DNA of 34,447 nt from Clostridiales bacterium (GCA_029008095.1 JAQXJB010000025.1:1-34447); one strand, 5' to 3'. Shown: positions 1 to 6,716, numbered from the stretch's first letter. Numbers and translations: made by a program. The notes: generated by a model not told the origin, from the letters alone.

Positions 1-16
1 AACGTTCCGCATAATG

Positions 17-178
17 TAACGATAAACCACAAAACCTAAAAACTTGTCATTCTGAGCTACGCGAAGCGTGTGCGAAGAATCTCCGCAGCAATGTGACTGC
101 CAATGCAAAACCAACGCAGGAGATTCTTCACTACGTTCAGAGTGACGTATTTTTTTTCATTTGACCGTATTATCGTTT
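17..178. repeat. Family A palindromic repeat, full copy
   Basis: The core (46-146) begins GTCATTCTGA and ends with the near-complementary CAGAGTGAC. Inner arms GAAGAATCTCC and GGAGATTCTTC (the left one is followed by GC) face each other. The outer ends are AACGATAA (18-25) and TTATCGTT (170-177). A small ACGC-GAA-GCGT palindrome sits in the left arm. No coding potential is credible here. Together with the terminator at 257-295 this accounts for most of the first 308 bases. Confidence 0.85.
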
Positions 179-256
179 CCGCCGCAAAAAACGTTGCTGC
201 CACGGCCTCTGCCATACATTCTCTCGCCCTCTCTGCAATTTTTCCACACGCTGCGA

Positions 257-295
257 CAAAAAAACAGCCACCCGCGCGGTAACGCAGGTGGCTGT
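257..295 (-). terminator. Rho-independent terminator of the URO-D gene
   Basis: Read on the minus strand, ACAGCCACC pairs with GGTGGCTGT (stem arms at 287-295 and 264-272 in plus coordinates) and is followed by a run of seven T. It lies just beyond the stop codon of the minus-strand gene ending at 309. Confidence 0.85.
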
Positions 296-308
296 CTGAA
301 TGTTAAAA

Positions 309-1322
309 TCAGCAGATGCCGTAGTGCTCCATGTTGTACTTGGAGATCTCGTCGTCGATGATGGCGTCGTGGTCGACATAGATGGTGCCGGGGCCGCCGT
401 AGGTAATGCAGGGAATGAAGTGACCCTTTGAGCCGTACTTCTCGCAGACCTCGCGAACGTGGGTGCGGATCTCCTCCTCGGTGGAGTCCTCGCGGTCAAC
501 AACGGCCATGTCGATGCCGCCCATGAGGGTGATGCGGCCGTCGGCCTGCTCAAGAAGCTTCTCGATGTTGTTCTGGGGGAGAACGCCCTGCCAGATATCT
601 ATCTTCAGGTCAATGAGGTCCTCGAGGATGGGTTCCATGAAGCTGTCGGCGTGGTGCATGATCACGATGCCCTGGTCATGGATGTAGCCGTAGATCTTCT
701 CATACTGGGGCTTGATGAACTCGCGCCAGAGGTCGGGGCTGACGAAGAGGCTGGTCTTGGAGCCCCAGTCGTCGTGGGAGAGGATGAGGTCGGGATGCAC
801 ATGGTCAATGAGGGTCTTGAAGACCTGGAGACGATAGTCGCCGATGGCGTCGCAGAGCTCATGCATTGCTTCGGGCTCCTCATAGAAGTTGATGAACATG
901 TCCTCAAAGCCCATGAGGAAGTGGAGCTGCTCGAAAACACCGGTATACATGAAGGGCATGAGCATCTGCTCATTGCGGTCAACGGCGTTGCAGCGCTCGA
1001 TGAAGGGCTTCCAGATCTCCTCGTCCTCGAGAGCCTTGTAGATATCGGGGATATTGACGTACTCGCGCCACTTGGTAATGTCCTTGATGACCTTGTTCTG
1101 CTCAGTAACGTGGGGCATAACGGCAACATAGCCATCGGGCCAAATGAGCTCGGTGCCGAAAACGTCCTTAATGGGGTCCATACCCATGTAGTAGGGCCCG
1201 CGGACGAAGCCTTCAATGGGGTCGCCGGGCAGGAAGGCTCCGGCCTCGTACTGCTTTACCAGGCGGTCGGGCTTGCCGTCCTTCTTAATCGTTTCCAGAA
1301 AATTCTGCTTTTTAGTGAGCAT
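309..1322 (-). CDS. Uroporphyrinogen decarboxylase (URO-D) superfamily protein, metal-site-poor paralogue
   Basis: This 337-residue protein has the TIM-barrel pattern of the URO-D/cobalamin-methyltransferase (MtaA/CmuA) superfamily: an N-terminal substrate region (DPIEGFVRGPYYMGMDP), LILSHDDWGSK near 179-189, and the C-terminal barrel strands VIMHHADS (220-227) and ITLMGGID (264-271). Methyltransferase members bind zinc through His-X-Cys and a later Cys; here those places hold HHAD and GGID, so the zinc ligands appear to be missing. True heme-pathway HemE is unlikely because its signature arginine segment is not evident. The ATG at 1322 was chosen because AAGGTGG sits seven bases upstream; the ATG at 1328 would be too close to it. 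It is monocistronic, with its own promoter (1408-1436) and terminator. The substrate is unknown. Compare the paralogue at 19973-21007, which keeps Cys at these positions. Confidence 0.85.
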   Translation of the reverse strand: MLTKKQNFLETIKKDGKPDRLVKQYEAGAFLPGDPIEGFVRGPYYMGMDPIKDVFGTELIWPDGYVAVMPHVTEQNKVIKDITKWREYVNIPDIYKALEDEEIWKPFIERCNAVDRNEQMLMPFMYTGVFEQLHFLMGFEDMFINFYEEPEAMHELCDAIGDYRLQVFKTLIDHVHPDLILSHDDWGSKTSLFVSPDLWREFIKPQYEKIYGYIHDQGIVIMHHADSFMEPILEDLIDLKIDIWQGVLPQNNIEKLLEQADGRITLMGGIDMAVVDREDSTEEEIRTHVREVCEKYGSKGHFIPCITYGGPGTIYVDHDAIIDDEISKYNMEHYGIC

Positions 1323-1407
1323 TTTCATACCACCTTCTATATAAATTATGGCAGCGCCGCAGACGCATTGCGCGGTGCTGTCTTTGTAACTATAAAGCCT
1401 ACAAAAC

Positions 1408-1436
1408 AGCATATCCTAAACCGGGATTTTTGTCAA
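1408..1436 (-). promoter_or_regulatory. Sigma-A type promoter for the URO-D gene
   Basis: On the minus strand TTGACA (plus 1431-1436) is followed after 17 bases by TATGCT (plus 1408-1413). Transcription would begin about 80 bases before the chosen start codon, leaving a leader with a short GC-rich CAGC/GCTG stem-loop. Confidence 0.6.
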
Positions 1437-1546
1437 TAGCGGCGGCCGGGGGAGTTGGAACAGTATTATATCAGGTTTTATCCACGTTTGGCCGCGAAAT
1501 TGTGGAAAAGGCCTGGCTTTAGGCAGGAAAAAGTATCCGCGGCGCT

Positions 1547-2314
1547 TTACATAAACAGCCGGTTGGGCTTGTGACCGCCGCAGACCTCCGCCATGTTCTT
1601 GGAAAGCATAGCCACAAAATTTTCCTCCAGGCGGCGGGCGCCTCTGGGACAGACGGCTATGCAGGCCATGCAGGAGATGCACTTCGCGTCGTCGGGCTTG
1701 CAGGGATCATCGGCGGGGATGGCGCCCACGGGGCATTTTTTCGCGCAGGCACCGCAGCCTATGCAGGCTTCCCTGTCGGGTATGGGCTTGAGGGGGATGC
1801 CGCCGTAGGGCTTATATGGCTCATTACCGGGGACCTCAAGGGTCTCTGGGATATTGCCGGCTCTGATGCGGGCGGCTATTTTGGCGGCCAGGGAGCGCAG
1901 CTCGTCCATATCCTCGGTGTCCGGGCGGCCGGCGCCGAACTGACGCATGATGGAATGCTCCGCCACGGCGGAGATGCCGCCCGCGCAGCGGAAGCCCGCG
2001 TCCTTCAGGGTGTTCACCAGCTCCAGCATGGTGTCGTCAATGGCGCGGTTGCCGTAGGCCACCACGGCGATAGCGGCAGCGCCGCCGCCCTTGACCGCGC
2101 GGATGCGCCGGACGGCAACGTCCGGCACTCTGCCGCCGAAGGAGGGGACAGCCACGATGCAGATATCCTCCGCGGTGAAGCTGATTGTGGAAAAGTCCGT
2201 TTCCCGGGACATAAGATCTATCATCTGACATTTGGGGTCAACGCCGATGGCGACGATGTCGGCAACACGCCGTGTGCCGCCGGTGGGGCTGAAGACCAAT
2301 GCGTAAACACTCAT
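1547..2314 (-). CDS. EFR1-type flavodoxin-ferredoxin fusion protein
   Basis: A 255-residue predicted cytosolic electron carrier. The N-terminal half resembles flavodoxin: FSPTGGTRRVADIVA (8-22) is the FMN phosphate loop, and IVAVPSFGGRVPD (53-65) and VVAYGNRAIDD are further flavodoxin strands and loops. The C-terminal part carries two [4Fe-4S] motifs, CIGCGACAKKCP (C184, C187, C190, C194) and CISCMACIAVCP (C212, C215, C218, C222). This matches the EFR1 arrangement common in anaerobic Firmicutes. GGAGGT eight bases before the ATG at 2314 supports the start; longer in-frame starts run into the palindromic element upstream. The redox partner cannot be read from the neighbours. PFOR, encoded about 19 kb away, is a conceivable ferredoxin-level partner, but that is inference. 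Confidence 0.88.
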   Translation of the reverse strand: MSVYALVFSPTGGTRRVADIVAIGVDPKCQMIDLMSRETDFSTISFTAEDICIVAVPSFGGRVPDVAVRRIRAVKGGGAAAIAVVAYGNRAIDDTMLELVNTLKDAGFRCAGGISAVAEHSIMRQFGAGRPDTEDMDELRSLAAKIAARIRAGNIPETLEVPGNEPYKPYGGIPLKPIPDREACIGCGACAKKCPVGAIPADDPCKPDDAKCISCMACIAVCPRGARRLEENFVAMLSKNMAEVCGGHKPNRLFM

Positions 2315-2366
2315 GTATATTACCTCCGTGATTTTATTATACAGCGCCGCGTTCGCGCGCATAGCT

Positions 2367-2510
2367 TTAAGGCAGCGGGAATCGAACCCGTGCCGGTTTT
2401 TTCGGGCGGATTTCCGCCCATGCTGCGTGACGCAAGACAGGGACAACAAGGCAAAAAGCGTCGAACAGGGCCGCCGGGATGCGGCACGGGTTCGACTCCC
2501 GCTGCCTTAA
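2367..2510. repeat. 144-base inverted repeat whose arms resemble tRNA 3' halves
   Basis: Arms 2367-2395 and 2482-2510 are 29 bases each and complementary with one mismatch (2381/2496). Each arm, read inward to outward, carries GGGTTCGAYTCCC followed by GCTGCC, like a tRNA T-arm running into the acceptor 3' strand. No D-arm, anticodon arm or CCA can be found, so this is not a working tRNA on either strand. The 86-base interior holds a perfect seven-bp hairpin (2404-2410 with 2413-2419). It may be a tRNA-derived miniature element or a strong cruciform. Confidence 0.7.
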
Positions 2511-2605
2511 TAACACAGTACCATAATCCGACAAATTCTTCAAGCCTGTGTTGCGGTCAGGGGTGAGCACAATGTTGCGATAATATACGAAAGCATAAAA
2601 ACCAT

Positions 2606-2709
2606 GTCATTCTGAGCCACGCAGCAGGCGTGATGCGAAGAATCGACCCACCAACGGAACTGCCAATGTAAATCCAACGCCGGAGATTCTTCACTGCGTT
2701 CAGAATGAC
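2606..2709. repeat. Family A palindromic repeat, full copy
   Basis: The core runs from GTCATTCTGAGC to GTTCAGAATGAC with the usual inner arms; the left inner arm reads GAAGAATCGACC, a local variant of GAAGAATCTCC. It is followed by ATTATCGTTTCTGC at about 2732-2745. The gap 2315-3114 is filled by the tRNA-like inverted repeat, this copy, a family B copy and another family A copy. Confidence 0.85.
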
Positions 2710-2760
2710 ATAACTTTTTGCATCTTTTCGTATTATCGTTTCTGCGGTTTGTATCTCAAC

Positions 2761-2875
2761 TGCCGCCAGGCGTGCACTGCACGCCCCTACGGTGTTGTTT
2801 TTCCCCTTTGTCCGCATTATCGTTTCTGCTGTGAGCGACGTCACGCCGTAGGGGCGACCATCGGTCGCCCGCCGG
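2761..2875. repeat. Family B palindromic repeat, full copy
   Basis: The palindrome GGCGTGCACTGCACGCC (2769-2785) runs into CCCTACGG, and after about 60 bases CCGTAGGGG leads into a second palindrome, GGCGACCATCGGTCGCC. The two modules face each other, and the spacer contains ATTATCGTTTCTGC, the same word that ends family A. Confidence 0.8.
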
Positions 2876-2930
2876 TACGCAATAACGATATGCACAATGT
2901 AATGATAAATGTATATATGTAAAACGCACT

Positions 2931-3033
2931 GTCATTCTGAGCCACGCCGCAGGCGGCAGCGAAGAATCTCCGCACTGATTTGACTGCCAATGTAAACCCA
3001 ACGCCGGAGATTCTTCCCTGCGTTCAGAATGAC
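2931..3033. repeat. Family A palindromic repeat, full copy
   Basis: The core is GTCATTCTGAGC...GCGAAGAATCTCC facing GGAGATTCTTC...CAGAATGAC. It lies immediately upstream of the glycosyltransferase gene, so the promoter of that gene must lie in about 3034-3100 or within the repeat. Confidence 0.85.
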
Positions 3034-3114
3034 ATAACTTTTCCGATATCTTCCTTATGCCATTGTAAAAACCGGAAAATTGGCGTACAATAGCTTCACA
3101 AGGAAGTGAAAAAT

Positions 3115-4044
3115 GTGGAAAATACCTTATATATAGTCGTACCCTGTTATAACGAGGAGGAGGCGCTGCCCCTCTCTGCGCCGGTGCTGCTGGCAAAGCT
3201 CGAGGCGCTGGAGGCGGCGGGACTGGCCGGGCAGGAAAGCCGCATACTGCTGGTGGACGACGGCTCCAAGGACAGCACCTGGGACGTGATAAAGTCCCTG
3301 CACGATCATGATAAACGCTTCGCCGCCCTGCGGCTGAGCCGCAACAGAGGACACCAGAACGCCCTGTTGGCGGGTCTTGAATACGCCGCGTCCCACGGCG
3401 ACGTGAGCATATCCATCGACGCCGACCTTCAGGACGATGTGAACGCCATGGACGAGATGCTCCGCCGCTGGGCCGAGGGCTGCGACATCGTTTACGGTGT
3501 GCGCTCCGCCCGGGATACCGATACCTTCGCCAAGCGCTTCACCGCCGAGGGCTATTATAAGCTCATCGCCGCCCTCGGGGGCGAGGTGGTGTTCAATCAC
3601 GCGGATTACCGCCTGATGAGCAGCCGTGCCGTTTCCGCGCTCCTTGAGTTCCCGGAGCGCAGCCTGTTCCTGCGGGGCATGGTGCCAATGATAGGCTATA
3701 AGACCGCCACGGTGGAATATGAGCGCGGAGCCCGCAACGCCGGGGAGAGCAAGTACACGCTGAAAAAGATGCTCACCCTCGCCATAAACGGCGTTACCGC
3801 TCTTTCCGCAAAGCCCATCCGCATGATCGCCGGCTTAGGCGCACTGCTCTTCGCCGCCGCCCTTGCCGCAATCATTATCATGCTCATCGACGGGGCTTCC
3901 GCCGCCGCGGTCGCTGCCGTTTCCGCATGGGGCGCGGCGGGACTTGTGCTGCTTGCGCTGGGCGTAGTCGGCGAATATGTGGGCCATATTTACGAGGAGG
4001 TCAAGGGCCGCCCGAGATATTTTATTATGGATAAGCTGGAATAA
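3115..4044 (+). CDS. GtrB/DPM1-like family 2 glycosyltransferase, membrane anchored
   Basis: A 309-residue protein with an N-terminal GT-A family 2 domain. TLYIVVPCYNEEEALP opens the fold, LLVDDGSKDSTWD is the nucleotide-binding aspartate loop, SRNRGHQNALLAGL follows, and SIDADLQDD supplies the DXD metal site. RSLFLRGMVPMIGY and the charged EYERGARNAGESKY segment are typical of DPM1/GtrB/ArnC enzymes, which load a sugar onto polyprenyl phosphate at the inner face of the membrane. Two hydrophobic helices near the C-terminus (about 232-254 and 262-288) anchor it. The GTG at 3115 was chosen because AGGA at 3101-3104 lies ten bases upstream; the GTG at 3106 overlaps that site. No flippase or acceptor gene is adjacent, so sugar and acceptor are unknown. 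Confidence 0.88.
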   Translation: MENTLYIVVPCYNEEEALPLSAPVLLAKLEALEAAGLAGQESRILLVDDGSKDSTWDVIKSLHDHDKRFAALRLSRNRGHQNALLAGLEYAASHGDVSISIDADLQDDVNAMDEMLRRWAEGCDIVYGVRSARDTDTFAKRFTAEGYYKLIAALGGEVVFNHADYRLMSSRAVSALLEFPERSLFLRGMVPMIGYKTATVEYERGARNAGESKYTLKKMLTLAINGVTALSAKPIRMIAGLGALLFAAALAAIIIMLIDGASAAAVAAVSAWGAAGLVLLALGVVGEYVGHIYEEVKGRPRYFIMDKLE

Positions 4045-4117
4045 GCGCGTTGCAGTTGCCTCTGCGCACAAACGGTACACACAATATAACGTATAGACCG
4101 CAAAATCTAAAGATTTT

Positions 4118-4221
4118 GTCATTCTGAGCCACGCCGCAGGCGTGATGCGAAGAATCTCCGCACCAACGTGACTGCCAATGTAAATCCAACACCGGAGATT
4201 CTTCCCTTCGGTCAGAATGAC
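4118..4221. repeat. Family A palindromic repeat, full copy
   Basis: First of two family A copies in tandem between the glycosyltransferase gene and rpsT (gap 4045-4507). The left arm carries the extra palindrome CACGCC-GCA-GGCGTG; the right arm reads CCCTTCGGTCAGAATGAC. Confidence 0.85.
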
Positions 4222-4274
4222 ATAACTTTTAGTCACGCACAATGTAACTACCAAAACGCAAAACGAAAAGATTT

Positions 4275-4378
4275 GTCATTCTGAGCCACGCCGCAGGCGT
4301 GATGCGAAGAATCTCCGCACCGAAGGAACTGCCAATGTAAATCCAACGCCGGAGATTCTTCCCTGCGGTCAGAATGAC
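4275..4378. repeat. Family A palindromic repeat, full copy
   Basis: Second tandem copy, about 157 bases after the first in the same orientation. It is followed by ATTATCGTTTTTGC near 4400. The rest of this gap is the rpsT terminator. Confidence 0.85.
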
Positions 4379-4454
4379 ATATTTTTTACATTTATCATAT
4401 ATTATCGTTTTTGCTGCACATTCCACGCGCAACGCAACAAAAACACCAGAAACG

Positions 4455-4486
4455 CAAAAAAATAGCTGTCCTTTCGGACAGCTATT
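4455..4486 (-). terminator. Rho-independent terminator of rpsT
   Basis: Plus-strand arms 4461-4471 and 4476-4486 (AATAGCTGTCC and its complement) form an 11-bp stem with a four-base loop. On the minus strand this is followed by a run of seven to eight T. It lies about 20 bases after the rpsT stop codon. Confidence 0.9.
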
Positions 4487-4507
4487 CATTATCATACCAA
4501 AGCAAAA

Positions 4508-4768
4508 TTACATTGCGTTGATGGACAGGGTGAGCCTGCTCTTCTTGCGGGCAGCGTTGTTCTTGTGAATAAGACCGGTAACGGCAGCCTTATCGATGGC
4601 CTTAACTGCAACCTTGTAAGCAACGGCTGCTTCCTCCTTGTTGCCGGCGGCAACAGCGGCGTCAAACTTCTTGATGGTGGTCTTAAGAGCGGACTTCTTG
4701 GCCTTATTGGCGGCCTCGGCTGCTCTGGAAAGCTCAACTCTCTTGGATGCGGACTTAATATTGGGCAC
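4508..4768 (-). CDS. rpsT: Small ribosomal subunit protein bS20
   Basis: This 86-residue basic protein matches bS20, which binds the 5' and 3' minor domains of 16S rRNA during early 30S assembly. It begins MPNIKSASKRVELSRAAE and is rich in Lys and Ala, with helical stretches such as AVAYKVAVKAIDKAA and IHKNNAARKKSRL, the usual C-terminal rRNA-binding segment. Length is normal for the family. The GTG at 4768 was chosen because it gives the standard MPNIKSA start and has GAGAGGTGA just upstream; a GTG three codons earlier lies inside that ribosome site. The gene has its own promoter (4881-4909), a hairpin leader (4793-4836) and a terminator. The divergent gpr neighbour fits the rpsT-gpr association seen in many spore formers. 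Confidence 0.97.
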   Translation of the reverse strand: MPNIKSASKRVELSRAAEAANKAKKSALKTTIKKFDAAVAAGNKEEAAVAYKVAVKAIDKAAVTGLIHKNNAARKKSRLTLSINAM

Positions 4769-4792
4769 TATACTCACCTCTCTTTCGCCAGA

Positions 4793-4836
4793 CTGTCAAA
4801 AAAAGCTTGAATAAAGCTTCAGGCCTTTTCTGACAG
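4793..4836 (-). promoter_or_regulatory. Hairpin in the rpsT leader
   Basis: CTGTCA and TGACAG close a long stem containing an A-run facing a T-run and an inner AAGCTT/AAGCTT stem. On the minus strand the inner stem is followed by seven T, so it could act as an attenuator. It lies between the promoter and the ribosome site. Autoregulation by S20 is known in other bacteria; a role for this structure is inference. Confidence 0.45.
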
Positions 4837-4880
4837 CCTGCATGCTGCCGAAGAATACACTAATCCCCGTGCGAGTGATT

Positions 4881-4909
4881 ATTGTAGCACCTTTTTCCCT
4901 AAATTGCAA
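4881..4909 (-). promoter_or_regulatory. Extended -10 promoter for rpsT
   Basis: On the minus strand TTGCAA (plus 4904-4909) is followed after 17 bases by TACAAT (plus 4881-4886), preceded by the extended -10 TG as TGCTACAAT. It predicts a leader of about 105 bases. Confidence 0.65.
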
Positions 4910-4936
4910 GCGGTTTTTCAAAATATTTTGCGGCTC

Positions 4937-4966
4937 TGAATAAATTTTCGGCATGCACACAAAATA
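4937..4966 (+). promoter_or_regulatory. Candidate forespore (sigma-G/F type) promoter for gpr
   Basis: TGAATA (4937-4942), 17 bases, then CAAAATA (4960-4966). This resembles the sigma-G consensus (TGAATA and CATNHTA), with one mismatch in the -10. In Bacillus gpr is transcribed by sigma-F and sigma-G. Transcription would start near 4973, downstream of the ATG at 4966 and upstream of the GTG start used here. Confidence 0.4.
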
Positions 4967-4998
4967 TGGAAAACCGGGGAAAAAGGGGACGATATATT

Positions 4999-5898
4999 GT
5001 GATAAAAAAGCGTACAGACCTGGCCGCGGAGGCCAGAGAGCTATGGCGGGAGAGCGCCGGAGAGACCACGGAGCTTTCCGGAGTTGAGGCGCGGACAAGC
5101 AGCGAGAGCGGCTTTGCGGTAGAGACCGTGAAGATACTTGATGAACGGGGCGAGGCGGCTCTCGGCAAGCCAAAGGGGACATATATCTCCATCGATCTTG
5201 ACCCCCTGATGAAGCGGGAGGAGGGAGCCTTCGCCCGGGCGGCGGCGGTGGTCGCCGATAAGCTGCGGGGGCTGCTGAAGCTGAAGGAGGGCGAGTCGGT
5301 ACTGGTTTGCGGTTTGGGAAATTCTGCCATAACTCCCGACAATATCGGGCCGGGCGCGGTCAAAAACACCCTTGCCACGCGGCATCTGGTGGCGGCAATG
5401 CCTGAGGATTTTGCCGCGTTTCGCCCGGTGGCGGTGCTTGAGGCGGGAGTTCTGGGCACAACGGGCGTGGAAAGCGCGGAAATAGTGCGGGCAGTGGCGG
5501 AAAAGGTAGCGCCCGCGGCGGTCATCGCCGTTGACGCGCTGGCGTCCCGGCGCATGGCACGCATCTGCCGCACCCTGCAAATATCCGACACGGGCATCGT
5601 GCCCGGCTCGGGAGTGGGCAACGCCCGCAGCGAGCTGAGCGAAAACACCCTTGGCGTGCCTGTGATATCCGTAGGCGTGCCCACTGTGGTGGACGCCGGC
5701 ACTCTGGCGGCGGATCTGATGGAGCAGGCGGGGATCGGGGAGAGCAGCTCCGCCGATTTTGCCCAGTTCGGCGGCAGTATGGTGGTAACGCCCCGGGAGA
5801 TAGACAGTCAGGTTGACGAATGTGCCCGGCTGATAGGCTACGGGATCAATATGGCGCTGCATGAGCTGACCGTTGAGGACATCGCCATGCTGGTGTAG
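4999..5898 (+). CDS. gpr: Germination protease GPR (aspartic-type, peptidase family A25)
   Basis: This 299-residue protease degrades small acid-soluble proteins that coat spore DNA, at the onset of germination. It opens with KKRTDLAAEARELW, the family N-terminus. The two family catalytic aspartates appear as D114 (GNSAITPDNIGPGAV) and D179 (AVIAVDALASRR), matching D127 and D193 of the Bacillus megaterium enzyme. TGIVPGSGVGNARSELS and GVPTVVDAGTLAADLM are further family signatures. It is shorter than Bacillus GPR (about 370) because it lacks the insert before MVVTPREIDSQVD. GTG at 4999 has AAGGGGA nine bases upstream; the ATG at 4966 has no ribosome site. The GTG start leaves only four residues before RTDLA, so the propeptide removed in Bacillus is very short or absent. 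The gene shows that the organism probably sporulates. Confidence 0.95.
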   Translation: MIKKRTDLAAEARELWRESAGETTELSGVEARTSSESGFAVETVKILDERGEAALGKPKGTYISIDLDPLMKREEGAFARAAAVVADKLRGLLKLKEGESVLVCGLGNSAITPDNIGPGAVKNTLATRHLVAAMPEDFAAFRPVAVLEAGVLGTTGVESAEIVRAVAEKVAPAAVIAVDALASRRMARICRTLQISDTGIVPGSGVGNARSELSENTLGVPVISVGVPTVVDAGTLAADLMEQAGIGESSSADFAQFGGSMVVTPREIDSQVDECARLIGYGINMALHELTVEDIAMLV

Positions 5899-5903
5899 CG
5901 GGT

Positions 5904-5952
5904 AAATTTAAAAATGCAGAGCGGAGCTTCTTCGCAAGCTCCGCTCTGCATT
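5904..5952. terminator. Convergent terminator between gpr and the nitroreductase gene
   Basis: Arms 5913-5929 and 5936-5952 pair perfectly over 17 bp with a six-base loop. On the minus strand the stem is followed by TTTTTAAATTT, a good terminator for the nitroreductase gene. On the plus strand the T-tract is poor, but the stem may still help end gpr. Confidence 0.8.
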
Positions 5953-5991
5953 ACATCGGCAATGCCGTTGATACGTTACGGCGAGCCGCCC

Positions 5992-6531
5992 TTACTTTAT
6001 AAATACGATCTTGCCGTCCTTGCGGGGAGCGCCCTTGGGGTTCTCGCAGTCGGGAGTGCCGACGGCAAGGCCGATGGTGAAAATCTCGCCGTCCTTGAAG
6101 CCGAATTTAGCTCTCCACTCAGCGGAGGCGGCGTCAGCCATAAAAAGGCGAATGCAGCCGAGAACGACGGTGCCGAGACCGAGGCTTTCGGCGGCAATGG
6201 CCATGTTTTCAACGGCGATGCCGGAGTCAATGGCCGTAAACGGAAAATCAGCGGGGCCGCAGAGAAGTATCAGCGTGGGAGCGTCGAAATAGAAGCTGTT
6301 CAGCGCTCTTCCGCCGTTCGCGGCGTCGTATGCCCTGAAATCGGCGGAAAAGGATTTGAGCAGCTCGGCGTCCTGGATGACGATGGCGCGAACCTCCTGC
6401 TCGTTGCGGGCGGTGGGCGCCCAGGTGAAGGCGTCAAGAATGGCAGCGAGCTGTTCTTCGGTGATCTGGTCGGGCTTATACTTGCGGATGCTGCGGCGGC
6501 TCATAATGGCCTGCATTGCGGTTTTTTCCAT
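5992..6531 (-). CDS. Nitroreductase family protein (FMN-dependent)
   Basis: A 179-residue single-domain flavoprotein of the nitroreductase superfamily, predicted to use NAD(P)H and FMN to reduce nitro, quinone or related compounds in the cytosol. MSRRSIRKYKPDQIT near residues 10-24 is the family's N-terminal FMN phosphate segment, WAPTARNEQEVRAIVI follows, DSGIAVENMAIAAESLGLGTVVLG is the central FMN-contacting helix, and FTIGLAVGTPDCENPKGAPRK is the C-terminal region. The ATG at 6531 is preceded by AAAGGAG at good spacing. Longer in-frame starts reach into the parS region and are not credible. It is divergent from parA and probably unrelated to it. The substrate cannot be deduced. Confidence 0.88.
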   Translation of the reverse strand: MEKTAMQAIMSRRSIRKYKPDQITEEQLAAILDAFTWAPTARNEQEVRAIVIQDAELLKSFSADFRAYDAANGGRALNSFYFDAPTLILLCGPADFPFTAIDSGIAVENMAIAAESLGLGTVVLGCIRLFMADAASAEWRAKFGFKDGEIFTIGLAVGTPDCENPKGAPRKDGKIVFIK

Positions 6532-6609
6532 AGTTGTTCTCCTTTGCTTGTTTTGTTGTTTATATGAATTAGACCATTTTATTTCCGTCATGGCAACCGG
6601 GAAAAGATA

Positions 6610-6625
6610 TGTTTCACGTGAAACA
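6610..6625. other. parS centromere site 1
   Basis: TGTTTCACGTGAAACA is a perfect 16-base palindrome matching the Firmicute parS consensus (TGTTNCACGTGAAACA) bound by ParB/Spo0J. It lies about 140 bases before parA. Confidence 0.93.
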
Positions 6626-6655
6626 ATGCCGCACAGATTTAGACGCAAAAAACCT

Positions 6656-6671
6656 TGTTTCACGTGAAACA
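6656..6671. other. parS centromere site 2
   Basis: A second identical 16-base palindrome, TGTTTCACGTGAAACA, 46 bases from the first and 16 bases upstream of the parA -35 element. ParB loading here could also affect parAB transcription. Confidence 0.93.
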
Positions 6672-6687
6672 AAATTCAACAAAAACC

Positions 6688-6716
6688 TTGCTAAACGCCG
6701 CGATGCTTGCTATAAT
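6688..6716 (+). promoter_or_regulatory. parAB promoter
   Basis: TTGCTA (6688-6693), 17 bases, TATAAT (6711-6716), with an extended -10 (TGCTATAAT). It lies between parS site 2 and the ribosome site AAGGAGGG of parA. Confidence 0.75.

Noticed and set aside
2367-2510. A tRNA or tRNA-Sec gene
   Set aside because: Only T-arm and acceptor-like pieces are present, in inverted duplicate. No D-arm, anticodon arm or 5' acceptor in the correct order can be found on either strand.
4966-4998. ATG at 4966 as the gpr start
   Set aside because: It has no ribosome site, it would translate the ribosome site itself (RGKRGRY), and it lies upstream of the predicted transcription start. Its only support is that it gives a propeptide-like extension.
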